A stretch of DNA of 64,000 nucleotides from Streptomyces lincolnensis (GTDB taxonomy: Bacteria > Actinomycetota > Actinomycetes > Streptomycetales > Streptomycetaceae), in contig NZ_CP016438.1 of NCBI RefSeq assembly GCF_001685355.1, positions 6,944,001 through 7,008,000 on the forward strand, given 5' to 3'. Shown here piece by piece: positions 20,425 through 29,431 of the stretch. Numbering within the stretch: position 1 is the first letter of the stretch; every line of letters starts with the position of its first letter. The notes below the pieces were generated by a model. That model made no database searches, was not told the origin of the DNA, and saw only the letters and a list, made by a program, of their open reading frames with translations. Position numbers and translations under genes: made by a program.

Positions 20425-20455
20425 ACCGGCCCCGTTCAGGCCGAACGGGGCCGGT
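20425..20455 (-). terminator. Terminator after subtilisin gene
   Basis: A perfect 13-bp stem (ACCGGCCCCGTTC with its complement) and five-base loop, 16 bp downstream of the protease stop and between the protease and glgE. It should end the protease transcript before the glgE promoter. Confidence 0.8.
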
Positions 20456-20470
20456 GCCGGGAGTCAGCCG

Positions 20471-21673
20471 CTACGAGCCCGGTACATGCAGAAGTTTGTT
20501 CGGCGAGGCGAGCCCCCGGCCGGACACCTTCCCCGACGAGGCCTCGGCGACAAGTGCCTTGCCGACCTCGGCCGGAGTGGCTTTGCGGTGGTCCGCGAGA
20601 TAGAGCGCGGCGGCGCCCGCCACGTGCGGCGACGCCATCGACGTACCGGAGAGGGTCGCCCGGCCGGTGCCGCTGGCGTGGGACGCCGAGGTGATCGTCA
20701 CACCCGGGGCGAACAGGTCGACGGCGGCGCCGTAGTTGGAGAAGCCCGGTTTCCTGTCGGCCGCGTCGGTCGCGCCGACCGTGACCGCCTCCCGCACGGC
20801 CGCGGGGGAGTAGAGACCGGCCGGCATCCCGTCGTTGCCCGCCGCGATCGTGTACGTCACACCCGACCTGATCGAGGCGCGTACGGCGGCGTCCAGCTGG
20901 GCGTTTCGGTAGCCGCCGAGACTCAGATTGGCGACCGCGGGCTTCTTGGCGTGCCGGGTCACCCAGTCGATGCCCGCGATGACCCGGGCGGTGGTGCCCG
21001 CCCCCGCGTTGTCGAGGACCCGTACGGCGACCACCCTGGCCTTCTTGGCGACGCCGTACCTGGTGCCGGCGACGGTCGCGGCGACATGGGTGCCGTGGCC
21101 GTTGCCGTCGCCCGCGGACCGGTCGTTGCCGACGAAGTCCCAGCCGTTGCCCGCCCGGCCGCCGAAGTCCTGGTGGCCGATGCGGATGCCGGTGTCGATG
21201 ACGTAGACCGTCACGCCCGCGCCCCCGGACTTCGGCCAGGTGTAACGGCGGTCGAGCGGCCGGTTGCGCTGGTCGATCCGGTCCAGGCCCCAGGACGGCG
21301 GGTTCTTCTGTACGTGGTCGAGGGTCACGCGGGTGTCCTGGACCACCGAGGCGACCCGTGGGTCCGCCGCGAGCTGCCTGGCCTGTCTTTCGTTCGCCCT
21401 GATCGCGTAGCCGTTGAGAACCGTGCCGTAGGTGTGGCTGATTCTCGCCCCGTACTTCTCGGCGAGGCCCTTTCCGGCCGCCGAGGGAGCCGTCGTTCCC
21501 CCCTTGAGTGTCACCAGGTAACTTCCGCCGACGGAACCGGGCTCTCCGGCACCCAGTATCCGCCCCTGAGGTGCGGCGTGCGCGGGCAGGGTGATGGCCG
21601 AAAGCACCGCGGCACAGCTCACCGCGGTCAGGCCCCCCGCCACGCGCAGACGCCGTGTTCGCGTCTGTGCCAT
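20471..21673 (-). CDS. Secreted subtilisin-like serine protease (S8)
   Basis: A 400-residue secreted protease. Residues 1-33 form a signal peptide ending AHA-APQG. An I9-type inhibitor propeptide follows (SYLVTLKGGT ... YAIRANERQARQLAADPRVASVVQD). The catalytic triad is Asp160 (VIDTGI), His196 (NGHGTHVAAT) and Ser345 (SGTSMASPHV), with the oxyanion Asn280 in IAAGNDG. There is no C-terminal anchor or extra domain. The ATG at 21673 follows AGGAGGGGG. It is divergent from glgP and interrupts what would otherwise be a contiguous glucan gene set; no functional link to glucan metabolism is evident. Confidence 0.95.
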   Translation of the reverse strand: MAQTRTRRLRVAGGLTAVSCAAVLSAITLPAHAAPQGRILGAGEPGSVGGSYLVTLKGGTTAPSAAGKGLAEKYGARISHTYGTVLNGYAIRANERQARQLAADPRVASVVQDTRVTLDHVQKNPPSWGLDRIDQRNRPLDRRYTWPKSGGAGVTVYVIDTGIRIGHQDFGGRAGNGWDFVGNDRSAGDGNGHGTHVAATVAGTRYGVAKKARVVAVRVLDNAGAGTTARVIAGIDWVTRHAKKPAVANLSLGGYRNAQLDAAVRASIRSGVTYTIAAGNDGMPAGLYSPAAVREAVTVGATDAADRKPGFSNYGAAVDLFAPGVTITSASHASGTGRATLSGTSMASPHVAGAAALYLADHRKATPAEVGKALVAEASSGKVSGRGLASPNKLLHVPGS

Positions 21674-21991
21674 GGCTGTGTACCCCCTCCTCAACACGAC
21701 GTACGGCACGTCCGGGACATCGCACGCGCGACACCCCGAACCGGTACGCCACTTGGCAGCCTCTCGTGTGCTGTGAAGCACCACAAGGAGGCCTACAGGG
21801 GCGGAATCGGCCATATCGGCCAAGAGGGCGTGGGAAGGTTGCGGCGTTTTTCGGACGGTCCGCGACCGGGCGGCGCCGTAGTGGCCGAGGCCCCCTCACG
21901 GATACCGTCGACGGTGACGCGGGACGCACACCGCCGTGCGTTTCTCATCGCGTGTCTTCCGCACGTCTTCCGCACGTCTGACGAGGTCGCA
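21674..21991. promoter_or_regulatory. Divergent promoter region of subtilisin and glgP
   Basis: A 318-bp stretch with no credible gene, which must hold both divergent promoters. An 11-bp direct repeat GTCTTCCGCAC occurs twice in immediate tandem (21954-21964 and 21965-21975), with a partial third copy, just upstream of the glgP ribosome binding site. I could not assign -35/-10 boxes with confidence. Confidence 0.5.
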
Positions 21992-24610
21992 ATGAAGGCT
22001 ATCCGTCGATTCACTGTCCGACCCGTGCTGCCCGAACCCCTCCGCCCGCTCAGTGACCTGGCCCGCAACCTGCGCTGGTCCTGGCACGCCGAGACCCGTG
22101 ACCTCTTCCAGGCCGTCGATCCGGAGCACTGGGCGGAGGTGAAGGGCGATCCGGTGCGGCTGCTGGGGAGTGTGCGGTCGGAGCGGCTGGCCGAGCTCGC
22201 CGAGGACCGTCGTTTCCTGCACCGGCTGGCCGAGGTCACGGACGATCTGAACGACTATGTGACCGGGGACCGCTGGTATCAGGCGCAGCCGGGTGAACTT
22301 CCCGCCGCGGTCGCGTACTTCTCGCCCGAGTTCGGGATCGCGGCCGCGCTGCCGCAGTACTCCGGCGGGCTCGGGATCCTCGCCGGGGACCATCTGAAGG
22401 CGGCCAGTGACCTGGGAGTACCGCTGATCGGTGTCGGGCTGCTCTACCGGCACGGGTACTTCCGGCAGTCGCTGAGCCGGGACGGCTGGCAGCAGGAGCA
22501 CTACCCGGTGCTGGATCCCAACGAGCTGCCCGTCGTCCCGCTGAGGGAGGCCGACGGCTCCCCGGCCGACGTCGCCCTCGCGCTGCCCGGCGGCAAGCGG
22601 CTGCGGGCCCGGATCTGGCTGGCGCAGGTCGGCCGGGTGCCGCTGCTGCTGCTCGACTCCGACGTCGAGGAGAACGACCTCGGCGAACGCGGGGTGACCG
22701 ACCGGTTGTACGGCGGCGGCAGCGAGCACCGGCTGCTCCAGGAGATGCTCCTCGGCATAGGGGGAGTGCGGGCCGTACGGACGTACTGCCGGCTGACCGG
22801 GCATGCCGCGCCCGAGGTGTTCCACACCAACGAGGGGCACGCCGGGTTCCTCGGCCTGGAGCGGATCGCCGAACTGTGTGCCGAGGGGCTGGACTTCGAC
22901 CCGGCGCTGGAGTCGGTGCGGGCGGGGACCGTCTTCACCACGCACACGCCCGTCCCGGCCGGGATCGACCGGTTCGACCGGGAGCTGGTCGCCCGCCACT
23001 TCGGGCCCGACGCCGAGCTGCCGCGCATCGACGTCGGACGGGTCCTGCAACTGGGCATGGAGACCTACCCCGGCGGTGAGCCCAACCTCTTCAACATGGC
23101 CGTGATGGGGCTGCGTCTCGCCCAGCGCGCCAACGGGGTCTCGCTGCTGCACGGCCGGGTCAGCCGGGAGATGTTCTCCGGACTGTGGCCGGGATTCGAC
23201 CCCGAGGAGGTGCCCATCACCTCCGTGACCAACGGGGTGCACGCCCCGACCTGGGTCGCCCCCGAGGTCTTCCGGCTGGGCGCCCGGCAGATCGGTGCGC
23301 AGCGCACCGAGGACGCGATGACCGTGGGCGCCTCGGACCGGTGGGACGCGGTCGGGGATATCCCCGACCAGGACATCTGGGAGCTGCGCCGCAGTCTGCG
23401 CGAGCAGCTGGTCACCGAGGTGCGGGAGCGGCTGCGGGCCTCCTGGCGGCAACGCGGCGCCGGGACGGCCGAGCTGGGCTGGGTGGACCAGGTGCTCGAC
23501 CCGGACGTGCTGACCATAGGGTTCGCGCGGCGCGTGCCGTCGTACAAGCGGCTCACGCTCATGCTGCGGGACCGCGACCGGCTGATGGACATGCTGCTCC
23601 ACCCCGAGCGGCCGATCCAGATCGTGGTCGCCGGCAAGGCACATCCCGCGGACGACGGCGGCAAGCGGCTGGTGCAGGAGCTGGTCCGGTTCGCCGACGA
23701 CCCGAGGGTCCGCCACCGCATCGTCTTCCTGCCCGACTACGGCATGGCGATGGCGCAGAAGCTCTATCCCGGCTGCGACATCTGGCTGAACAACCCGCTC
23801 CGGCCGCTGGAGGCGTGCGGGACCTCCGGGATGAAGGCCGCGCTCAACGGATGCCTCAACCTCTCCGTCCTGGACGGCTGGTGGGACGAGTGGTTCCAGC
23901 CCGACTTCGGCTGGTCGATCCCCACCGCGGACGGCGCCGGGACCGACCCGGACCGGCGGGACGACATAGAGGCCGTCGCCCTGTACGACCTGCTCGAACA
24001 GCGGGTGGCGCCGCGCTTCTACGAACGCGGTGGGCAGGGCCTGCCCGACCGCTGGATCGAGATGGTCCGCCAGACCCTCACCCTGCTCGGCCCCAAGGTG
24101 CTGGCCGGCCGCATGGTCCGTGAGTACGTCGAGCGGCTCTACACCCCGGCCGCCCACGCCCACCGCGCCATCGGCCCGGACCCCGCGCGCGACCTCGCCG
24201 CCTGGAAGTCCCGGGTGCGTGCGGCCTGGCACGGCGTGACCGTCGACCACGTCGAGACGACCACCGCCACGGCCTCGGCGGAACTGGGCGCCACGCTCGG
24301 GCTGCGGGTGCGCGTCGCCCTCGGCGACCTGAGCCCGGACGACGTGGAGGTCCAGGCGGTCTCCGGCCGCGTCGACGAGGAGGACCGCATCGCGGACGCC
24401 TCGACGGTCCCGCTGAAGTCGGCGGGCGGCCCGGACGAGGAGGGACGCTGGCTGTACGAGGGCCCGCTGTCCCTGGACCGCACGGGCCCCTACGGCTACA
24501 CGGTCCGCATCCTGCCCGCCCACCGACTCCTCGCGTCCGGCGCGGAGTTGGGGCTGGTGGCGGTGCCTTCGGAGGACGCGGTGGAGGGGGCCGGCGTGTT
24601 GATGCGGTGA
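21992..24610 (+). CDS. glgP: Alpha-glucan (glycogen/maltodextrin) phosphorylase
   Basis: An 872-residue phosphorylase that releases glucose-1-phosphate from alpha-1,4 glucan. It begins with the DUF3417-type N-terminal domain (LSDLARNLRWSWHAETRDLF) of the actinobacterial GlgP branch. The pyridoxal-phosphate lysine is Lys615 in GTSGMKAALNG. Other landmarks are FSPEFGIAAALPQYSGGLGILAGDHLK, EVFHTNEGHAGFL and RRVPSYKRLTL. The ATG at 21992 follows GAGGT; the frame stays open far upstream only as antisense of the protease. It degrades the glucan built by the neighbouring GlgE pathway, or trims acceptors for it. Confidence 0.96.
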   Translation: MKAIRRFTVRPVLPEPLRPLSDLARNLRWSWHAETRDLFQAVDPEHWAEVKGDPVRLLGSVRSERLAELAEDRRFLHRLAEVTDDLNDYVTGDRWYQAQPGELPAAVAYFSPEFGIAAALPQYSGGLGILAGDHLKAASDLGVPLIGVGLLYRHGYFRQSLSRDGWQQEHYPVLDPNELPVVPLREADGSPADVALALPGGKRLRARIWLAQVGRVPLLLLDSDVEENDLGERGVTDRLYGGGSEHRLLQEMLLGIGGVRAVRTYCRLTGHAAPEVFHTNEGHAGFLGLERIAELCAEGLDFDPALESVRAGTVFTTHTPVPAGIDRFDRELVARHFGPDAELPRIDVGRVLQLGMETYPGGEPNLFNMAVMGLRLAQRANGVSLLHGRVSREMFSGLWPGFDPEEVPITSVTNGVHAPTWVAPEVFRLGARQIGAQRTEDAMTVGASDRWDAVGDIPDQDIWELRRSLREQLVTEVRERLRASWRQRGAGTAELGWVDQVLDPDVLTIGFARRVPSYKRLTLMLRDRDRLMDMLLHPERPIQIVVAGKAHPADDGGKRLVQELVRFADDPRVRHRIVFLPDYGMAMAQKLYPGCDIWLNNPLRPLEACGTSGMKAALNGCLNLSVLDGWWDEWFQPDFGWSIPTADGAGTDPDRRDDIEAVALYDLLEQRVAPRFYERGGQGLPDRWIEMVRQTLTLLGPKVLAGRMVREYVERLYTPAAHAHRAIGPDPARDLAAWKSRVRAAWHGVTVDHVETTTATASAELGATLGLRVRVALGDLSPDDVEVQAVSGRVDEEDRIADASTVPLKSAGGPDEEGRWLYEGPLSLDRTGPYGYTVRILPAHRLLASGAELGLVAVPSEDAVEGAGVLMR

Positions 24611-24641
24611 TCCGAGGGGGGCGCGGGCCGGGGCCGTTCGT

Positions 24642-25151
24642 TCAGCCCGCGTCCTCCCCGCCGCACAGCTTCCGCAGCACGGTCCCGCACCGGCGGGCGT
24701 ACGCGTGCTGCAAGCCCCGGGTCGCCGGGCCGCCCGCCCGTGCGTACCACTTGGCGCCCTTGCTGAAGGCGGACACGGTGAGCCAGACCGTGCCGTCGCC
24801 GGTGCGGTCCACGAGGAAGGACTCCTCGCCGCATTCCGGGTGGCCGGTGAGCGTGCCGTAGGCCCAGCCCGCGCGGCGGGGTTCCTCGACCGTCCAGACC
24901 ACGCGGCAGGGGGCCTTGATCATGCCTGCGAGGGTGACGGTGACGTCCACGTCGGGAGCGGCGCGTTCGGCCGTCGCGTCGATGCCCACGCCCATCGCGC
25001 GGTGCATCTCCCAGGTCAGGACCGCGTCGGTGGCTCTGCGGAAGACGGCCTCGCCCTCGCCTATACGGCTGCGGACGTGCAGGGGATGGAAGCCGGGCGG
25101 GCAGTAACCCTGCTGACGGGTCGCGCCGACCTCGTCGTACGTGAAGTGCAT
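24642..25151 (-). CDS. DUF1990 family protein
   Basis: A 169-residue protein of the DUF1990 family, function unknown. Recognisable features are the N-terminal FTYDEVGATRQQGYCPPGFHPLHVRSRIG, FRRATDAVLTWEMHRAMGV in the middle and WAYGTLTGHPECGEESFLV later, the usual family landmarks. No signal peptide or catalytic motif is visible. The ATG at 25151 is the only start giving the complete domain. It lies between glgP (convergent, 31 bp apart) and the M4 protease terminator, probably as a single-gene transcript. Confidence 0.85.
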   Translation of the reverse strand: MHFTYDEVGATRQQGYCPPGFHPLHVRSRIGEGEAVFRRATDAVLTWEMHRAMGVGIDATAERAAPDVDVTVTLAGMIKAPCRVVWTVEEPRRAGWAYGTLTGHPECGEESFLVDRTGDGTVWLTVSAFSKGAKWYARAGGPATRGLQHAYARRCGTVLRKLCGGEDAG

Positions 25152-25165
25152 GGGACCCAAGAGTA

Positions 25166-25204
25166 GGGCGGCACCCGGGAATGCCTTCGTCCCGGGTGCC
25201 GCCC
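25166..25204 (-). terminator. Terminator after M4 protease gene
   Basis: A perfect 15-bp stem (GGGCGGCACCCGGGA with its complement) and nine-base loop, 27 bp past the stop of the first metalloprotease gene and directly upstream of the DUF1990 start. It should separate the two minus-strand transcripts. Confidence 0.8.
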
Positions 25205-25231
25205 GCGGGCCGCCTGCGCGACCGAACAGCC

Positions 25232-26896
25232 CTAACTCACGTTGACCGCGGACCAGGCCGCCGCCACCGCCTTGTACTCGGTGCTGCCGGAGCCGTACAG
25301 GGCCGCGGTCGCGCTGAGGGTGCCGGTGCGGGCGCCCACGTAGGTGGTGGTGGAGGTGAAGTACTCGGTCAGCGCCTTGTACCAGATCTGGACGGCCTTG
25401 GCGCGTCCGATGCCGGTGACCGTGGAGCCGTTGGACGTCGGGGAGTTGTAGGACACCCCGTTGATGGTCTTGGCGCCGCTGCCCTCGGAGAGGAGGTAGA
25501 AGAAGTGGTTCGCCGGGCCGGACGAGTAGTGCACGTCCAGGTTCTTCAGCGACGAGGACCAGGAGTCGGCCGAGTTGCCGTCCTTGCTCGGCTTGTCCAT
25601 GTAGCGCAGCGGGGTGCCGTCGCCGCGGATGTCGATCTTCTCGCCGATGAGGTAGTCGCCGGGGTCGGAGGAGTTGGCCGCGTAGAACTCGACCGCCGTG
25701 CCGAAGATGTCCGAGGTGGCCTCGTTCAGGCCGCCGGACTCGCCGCTGTAGTTCAGGCCCGCGGTGTTGGACGTGACGCCGTGGGTCATCTCGTGCCCGG
25801 CCACGTCGAGCGAGGTCAGGGGCTTCACGTTGCCCGTGCCGTCGCCGTACGTCATGCAGAAGCAGCCGTCGTCCCAGAACGCGTTGACGTACGCGTTGCC
25901 GTAGTGGACGCGGGAGTAGGCGGCCTTGCCGTCGTTCTTGATGCCGCTGCGGCCGAAGGTGTTCTTGTAGAAGTCCCACGTGGTCTGGGCGCCGTAGGCG
26001 GCGTCGACGGCGGCGGTCTGGTCCGAGGAGGAGCTGGACGCCGCGCCCGTGCCCCAGGTGTCGTCCGCGTCGGTGAACAGGGTGCCGGTGCCGGAGGTGC
26101 CCCGGGCCAGGTTGTACGTCCGGTGGCTGCCGCGCGAGGTGTCGTTCAACTGGTAGGCCGAGCCCGACAGGGCGGTGCCGAGGGTGACCGTGCCGGAGTA
26201 GAGGCTCTTGCCGGTGCCGGTCTCGATGCCCTGGTACTCGTACAGCTTCTCGCCGGTGGCGGCGTCGGTGACGACGTGCAGTTCGTTCGGGGTGCCGTCC
26301 TCCTGGAGGCCGCCGACGACCGTCTCGTAGGCGAGGACCGGCTTGGAGCCGTTGCCCGCCCAGATCACCTTGCGGGGCGCCTCGGAGGCCTCGGTCTTCT
26401 CCGAACCGGCCGCCTTCGCCAGGGTCACGGCCTGCTTCTCGGCCTTGGCGGTGGTCACGGCCGGGGTGAGGGAGGCGACCTTCACGGTCTGCCGCGTCGC
26501 CCTGGTGACGCCCTCGGTGGCGCCGGACCTCGACGTGTGGACGACGAGGTCGCCGCCGAGGACCGGCAGGCCCGCGTAGGTGCGCTCGTACCGGGTGTGG
26601 ACGGTGCCGTCGGCGTCCTTGACGACGTCTCTGACGACCAGCTTCTCCTGGGCGCCGAGGCCTATCTCCCGGGCCGTGGCGCCGGCCGTGCCCTGCTGCT
26701 CCCGGATGAGCGCGGTGCGGGCGGCGGGCGCGAGGGTCAGGGGGACGGCCGAGGGCGTGGCGGCCGTGGCGGTCTCCGTCGCGAACTCGGCGGCCGAGGA
26801 CCCGGTGGTCAGGCCGGTGGTGAGCAGCGCTCCGGCGGCGACCGCGGTGGCGATGGCGAGCGTGGTGCGCCGGTGACGCGCGTAGAGGGGGTTCAC
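25232..26896 (-). CDS. Secreted M4 (thermolysin-type) neutral zinc metalloprotease
   Basis: A 554-residue preproprotease. A signal peptide (residues 1 to about 36, ending SSAAEF) is followed by an FTP/PepSY propeptide (about 50-230, with YAGLPVLGGDLVVHT and AYETVVGG). The catalytic domain has zinc ligands His368 and His372 with catalytic Glu369 (GHEMTHGV) and the downstream GGLNEATSDIFG glutamate. It ends with the M4 C-terminal helical domain (YFTSTTTYVGARTGTLSATAALYG) and has no added domain. GTG 26896 follows AAGGAG. It is a close paralogue of the next gene upstream, which suggests tandem duplication. Confidence 0.96.
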   Translation of the reverse strand: MNPLYARHRRTTLAIATAVAAGALLTTGLTTGSSAAEFATETATAATPSAVPLTLAPAARTALIREQQGTAGATAREIGLGAQEKLVVRDVVKDADGTVHTRYERTYAGLPVLGGDLVVHTSRSGATEGVTRATRQTVKVASLTPAVTTAKAEKQAVTLAKAAGSEKTEASEAPRKVIWAGNGSKPVLAYETVVGGLQEDGTPNELHVVTDAATGEKLYEYQGIETGTGKSLYSGTVTLGTALSGSAYQLNDTSRGSHRTYNLARGTSGTGTLFTDADDTWGTGAASSSSSDQTAAVDAAYGAQTTWDFYKNTFGRSGIKNDGKAAYSRVHYGNAYVNAFWDDGCFCMTYGDGTGNVKPLTSLDVAGHEMTHGVTSNTAGLNYSGESGGLNEATSDIFGTAVEFYAANSSDPGDYLIGEKIDIRGDGTPLRYMDKPSKDGNSADSWSSSLKNLDVHYSSGPANHFFYLLSEGSGAKTINGVSYNSPTSNGSTVTGIGRAKAVQIWYKALTEYFTSTTTYVGARTGTLSATAALYGSGSTEYKAVAAAWSAVNVS

Positions 26897-27042
26897 ACAA
26901 GCTCCTTGGTGGGGGGAGGGGCTGGGAAGTTGTGCGGCGGGTGAGGGAAGAGTGACATTCGTGCCGCGTACATGTCATTGCCTGCGATGATGTTGGCCGA
27001 AAGTTGACTGTCCGGTAAACGTTTCGGGCATGTGAACGAGGA

Positions 27043-27076
27043 CGCCGCCCCGGGGAGTCGAACCTCCGGGGCGGCG
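27043..27076 (-). terminator. Terminator after second M4 protease gene
   Basis: An 11-bp GC stem (CGCCGCCCCGG at 27043-27053 with its complement at 27066-27076), 32 bp past the stop of the P-domain metalloprotease. The loop resembles a tRNA T-arm by chance; no tRNA body is present. Confidence 0.7.
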
Positions 27077-27108
27077 CCCTGTCCTGAGCCCCTCGCGGGG
27101 CGTACGGC

Positions 27109-29166
27109 CTACGGGAAGGTGAGCTTCCAGCCGTTGATGCGGCCGGTGTCCCGGGCCGCGTTGTCCTGAACCCTCAACTGCCAGGCTCCGTTGGCGACTT
27201 CGGAGGAGGCGTTCACCGTGTACGTGGTGTTGATGTTGTCCGCGCTGCCGCCCGTGTTGTACCCCTTCAGCGTGTACGCGGTGCCGTCGGGGGCGACCAG
27301 CTGGACCTGGAGGTCGCCGATGTAGGTGTGCGTGATGTCCACCGCGACCTGGAGGTTCGAGGGCGCGTTGCCCGTCCGGCCGGACACGGTGACCGACGAG
27401 GTGACCGCCGCGCCGTTGTCCGGAATCGCCACGTCGGCGGTGTTCTCGAAGGAGGTGCCGCCACCGCCCCCGCCGCCGTCGGACCGGGCGCCGACCGCGA
27501 CACCCGCCCACGCGTCCTGCACCGCCTTGTACTCGGCGCTCGTGGTGCCGTAGAGCTCACCGGTCGCCGCGAGGGTGCCGGTGCGGGCCGCCGCGTAGTT
27601 GGTGGTGGACGTGAACTTCGTGGTCAGCGCCCGGAACCAGATCTTCTCGGCCTTGTCCCGGCCGATACCGGTGACCGGAAGGCCGTCCGCGGTGGGCGAG
27701 TCGTAGCTGACGCCGTTGATGGTCTTGGTGCCGCTGCCCTCCGACAGGAGGTAGAAGAAGTGGTTGGCGGGACCCGAGGAGTAGTGCACGTCGATCGAGC
27801 CGAGGCCGGAGTACCAGCTGTCCTTGGACGCGCCGTCCCTGCTCGGTTTGTCCATGTAGCGCAGCGGGGTGCCGTCGCCGTTGATGTTGATCTCCTCGCC
27901 GATGAGGTAGTCACCGACGTCGGAGGAGTTGGCCGCGTAGAACTCGACCGTCGAGCCGAAGATGTCCGAGGTGGCCTCGTTCAGGCCGCCGGACTCGCCG
28001 CTGTAGTTGAGGCCGGCCGTGTTGGAGGTCAGGCCGTGCGTCATCTCGTGGGCGGCCACGTCGATCGACGTCAGCGGGTTGGCGTTGCCCGAGCCGTCGC
28101 CGTACGTCATGCAGAAGCAGCTGTCCGACCAGAACGCGTTGACGTAGTTGTTGCCGTAGTGGACGCGCGAGTAGGCGCCCACGCCGTCGCCGCGGATGCC
28201 GGAGCGCCCGTGCACGTTCTTGTAGTAGTCCCAGGTCAGGGCGGCGCCGTAGTGCGCGTCGGCGGCGGCCGACTCCAGGTTGGACGCGCTGCCGTTGCCC
28301 CAGATGTCGTCGGGGCCGGAGAAGAGGGTGCCGGTGCCGGAGGTGCCGCGGTTGAGGTTGTACGTCTTGTGGTTGCCGCGTGCCCCGTCGGTGAGGTTGA
28401 ACGTGGAACCGGACTGTGTGGAGGTCAGGTCGACCGTGCCGGAGTACACCGTGTTGCCGGTGCCGGTCTCGATCGCCTCCCACTCGTACAGCTTCTCGCC
28501 GGTCGCCGCGTCGGTGATGACGTGCAGTTCCTGCGGGGTGCCGTCGTGCTGGAACCCGCCCACGACCGTCTCGTACGCCAGGGTCGGGGTGCCGCTCGCC
28601 GCCCAGATCACCTTGCGCGGGGCGCGGTTGACGTCGGGGCTCTTGGCGTCCTCGGCCTTCGCGGCGGCCAGGGCCTGCGTCTCGGCCTTCGCGGCGGGCA
28701 GCTTGGCCGTGGTGGTCGCCGGCTCGACGGCGGCCCGGCTGGCCTTGACGACGGACGCGGTCGCGTCGGTCTTCGTGCTCTCCACGACGAGGTCGCCGCC
28801 GAGGACGGGCAGCCCGTCGTAGGTGCGCTCGTAGCGGGTGTGGACCGTGCCGTCGCCGTCCTTGAGGACGTCACGCACGACCAGTTTCTCCTTGGCGCCG
28901 AGACCCAGGTCCTTCGCGGTGGCCGCCTTGGAGGCGTCGGCCGCGCGGATCAGTTCGGCGCGCTGGGCGGGGGTGAGCTTGACGGATTCCGCGCCCGGTA
29001 TCACCTTTCCCGCGGCCGACGGTGCCTTCTCCGGGGCTGCGGTGGCGGCGCCCGACTGGACGGCCGCGGCGATGAGGGCGGAGACACCGACGAGGGCCAC
29101 TGCGGCGGCCCGTCGGGTGGTGCGGGTGTGGGAGGTGCGTCTGTGGGAGGAACTGTCTCTCAACAC
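27109..29166 (-). CDS. Secreted M4 metalloprotease with C-terminal P-domain
   Basis: A 685-residue preproprotease paralogous to its neighbour. It has a signal peptide (about 1-43, after a twin-Arg-rich n-region), an FTP/PepSY propeptide and a catalytic domain with HEMTH (catalytic Glu374) and GGLNEATSDIFG. A Gly-rich linker leads to a proprotein-convertase P-domain (about residues 565-685; TYIGDLQVQLVAPDGTAYTL and GAWQLRVQDNAARDTGRINGWKLTF). P-domains stabilise or target secreted proteases. Start: GTG 29166 is three bases from AAGGAG, and TTG 29163 has better spacing, so the exact start is uncertain. Confidence 0.95.
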   Translation of the reverse strand: MLRDSSSHRRTSHTRTTRRAAAVALVGVSALIAAAVQSGAATAAPEKAPSAAGKVIPGAESVKLTPAQRAELIRAADASKAATAKDLGLGAKEKLVVRDVLKDGDGTVHTRYERTYDGLPVLGGDLVVESTKTDATASVVKASRAAVEPATTTAKLPAAKAETQALAAAKAEDAKSPDVNRAPRKVIWAASGTPTLAYETVVGGFQHDGTPQELHVITDAATGEKLYEWEAIETGTGNTVYSGTVDLTSTQSGSTFNLTDGARGNHKTYNLNRGTSGTGTLFSGPDDIWGNGSASNLESAAADAHYGAALTWDYYKNVHGRSGIRGDGVGAYSRVHYGNNYVNAFWSDSCFCMTYGDGSGNANPLTSIDVAAHEMTHGLTSNTAGLNYSGESGGLNEATSDIFGSTVEFYAANSSDVGDYLIGEEININGDGTPLRYMDKPSRDGASKDSWYSGLGSIDVHYSSGPANHFFYLLSEGSGTKTINGVSYDSPTADGLPVTGIGRDKAEKIWFRALTTKFTSTTNYAAARTGTLAATGELYGTTSAEYKAVQDAWAGVAVGARSDGGGGGGGTSFENTADVAIPDNGAAVTSSVTVSGRTGNAPSNLQVAVDITHTYIGDLQVQLVAPDGTAYTLKGYNTGGSADNINTTYTVNASSEVANGAWQLRVQDNAARDTGRINGWKLTFP

Positions 29167-29431
29167 TGACTCCTTCTGCGGGCCGCGGGTCACGCGGCCG
29201 GGGGAGACCGGCCGGCGGGTGGGCCGTCCGGGCAGAACGGGGCGTACGAAAGCCATGTGCGGGAGTTCGGCCGGGGCACGGCGATGTGATGGAGCTGTGG
29301 GGTTGCTGTGACCTGGCCGTGGGAAGAGTGGCACCAGATCACGGTTTCTGTCAGGAGCGCGTCAGGAATTTGGCCGGAAATCGTTCGTTGTCCGGGAGTT
29401 CATGTTCGGTATACGGACCATTGAGGCCATC

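Noticed and set aside
20486..21991. 500-codon upstream extension of glgP
   Set aside because: It is antisense to the subtilisin gene, whose triad and signal peptide are intact; glgP similarity begins at 21992.
27043..27076. GGTTCGA-like T-arm sequence on the minus strand
   Set aside because: There is no acceptor, D-arm or anticodon arm around it; the symmetry is that of a terminator.
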